Shown: one piece after another, positions 33,622 to 33,658 of the stretch | Position numbering within the stretch: the stretch's first letter is position 1 | How the letters are laid out: each line of letters begins with the position of its first letter | Origin: an uncultured Erysipelotrichaceae bacterium | GTDB lineage: Bacteria > Bacillota_I > Bacilli_A > RFN20 > CAG-826 | Direction: 5' to 3' | DNA: 33,658 bases | NCBI GenBank assembly: GCA_902777015.1 | Contig: CACYSA010000012.1 | Location: 1 to 33,658 of the forward strand | Notes under the pieces: model-generated | Database searches by the model: none | Seen by the model: the letters and a program-made list of their open reading frames with translations, nothing else | What the model was told of the DNA's origin: nothing | Translations under genes and position numbers: made by a program

Positions 33622-33658
33622 TTAATTAGAAGGATTAAGAATCATTCTCATTCCTTCT
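33622..33658 (-). CDS. Probable TnpB C-terminus, partial
   Basis: The last 11 codons before a TAA at 33622-33624 read EGMRMILNPSN; the rest of the gene lies off the right edge. A short tail with an E-G-x-R-x-x pattern following the zinc-finger region is common at TnpB C-termini, and the position just before the omega-RNA-like segment fits. The evidence is short, so this is tentative. Confidence 0.45.
   Translation of the reverse strand, partial: EGMRMILNPSN

Larger units (their letters stand above)
33487..33658 (-). mobile_element. Right end of an IS200/IS605-family element (continues past the window)
   Basis: On the minus strand the sequence ends with GTGGGAAGCCCCCA, then a TGGGGG-closed hairpin, then AATGTCAC, the typical right-end subterminal hairpin of IS200/IS605-group elements. 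It abuts the truncated toxin sequence directly, without a target duplication visible, as expected for this family. The exact boundary is estimated near 33486/33487. Transposase tnpA, if present, is outside. Confidence 0.7.

Overview
The window is AT-rich, uses standard stop codons (TGA ends the sigma-factor gene) and carries Gram-positive lipoprotein signals, Shine-Dalgarno (SD) sites and sigma-A promoters. It has FeoA/FeoB iron uptake, lipoprotein glycan hydrolases, RelB/RelE fragments, a double-glycine leader peptide and an NRPS cluster. Together these suggest an uncultured, host-associated low-GC Firmicute (Bacilli/Erysipelotrichia-like, probably gut). That placement is inference; no rRNA or marker gene is present. 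Nearly all genes lie on the minus strand.

Layout, left to right. (1) 1-1814: a RelB/DinJ antitoxin cut by the window edge, then an AAA ATPase with a PD-(D/E)XK-like C-terminus whose promoter is followed by two tandem palindromes. (2) 1853-4578: a three-gene operon with a PlsC-like acyltransferase carrying a zinc ribbon, a four-TM membrane protein and a small protein; all three may carry PH-like folds. (3) 4679-5011, plus strand: an Nfu-type Fe-S protein and tRNA-Gln(CTG). (4) 5223-8244: a ferrous-iron operon feoA-feoA-feoB-small Cys-rich membrane protein, with DtxR-family-like operators. (5) 8394-10732: an alpha/beta hydrolase and a GGDEF diguanylate cyclase. (6) 10864-20242: a five-gene surface beta-glucan locus (lipoprotein, GH16, GH5, lipoprotein, permuted GH3) that fits beta-1,3-glucan breakdown. 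(7) 20536-30090: a compact biosynthetic operon of an Sfp-type PPTase, a two-module NRPS (C-A-T-C-A-T-reductase) and a MATE transporter fused to an RsbW-like ATPase. (8) 30248-32582: an ECF-like sigma factor and its membrane-anchored partner, which has an apparent frameshift near its 3' end. (9) 32758-33658: a small protein with a Gly-Gly leader and a zinc-ribbon-like core, then a RelE-type toxin cut by the right end of an IS200/IS605-family element, including its omega-RNA-like structure and probably the last codons of tnpB.

The most interesting system is regions 7 and 8 together. The NRPS should release an aldehyde made from two amino acids, possibly N-acylated because module 1 starts with a condensation domain. 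The MATE part could export it, and the sigma factor could control it: an identical 17-nt AT-rich element lies upstream of both the sigma gene and the PPTase-NRPS-MATE operon. Known gut NRPS clusters ending in a reductase make peptide aldehydes and pyrazinones, so a protease-inhibiting or signalling product is plausible. The product is not determinable from sequence alone.
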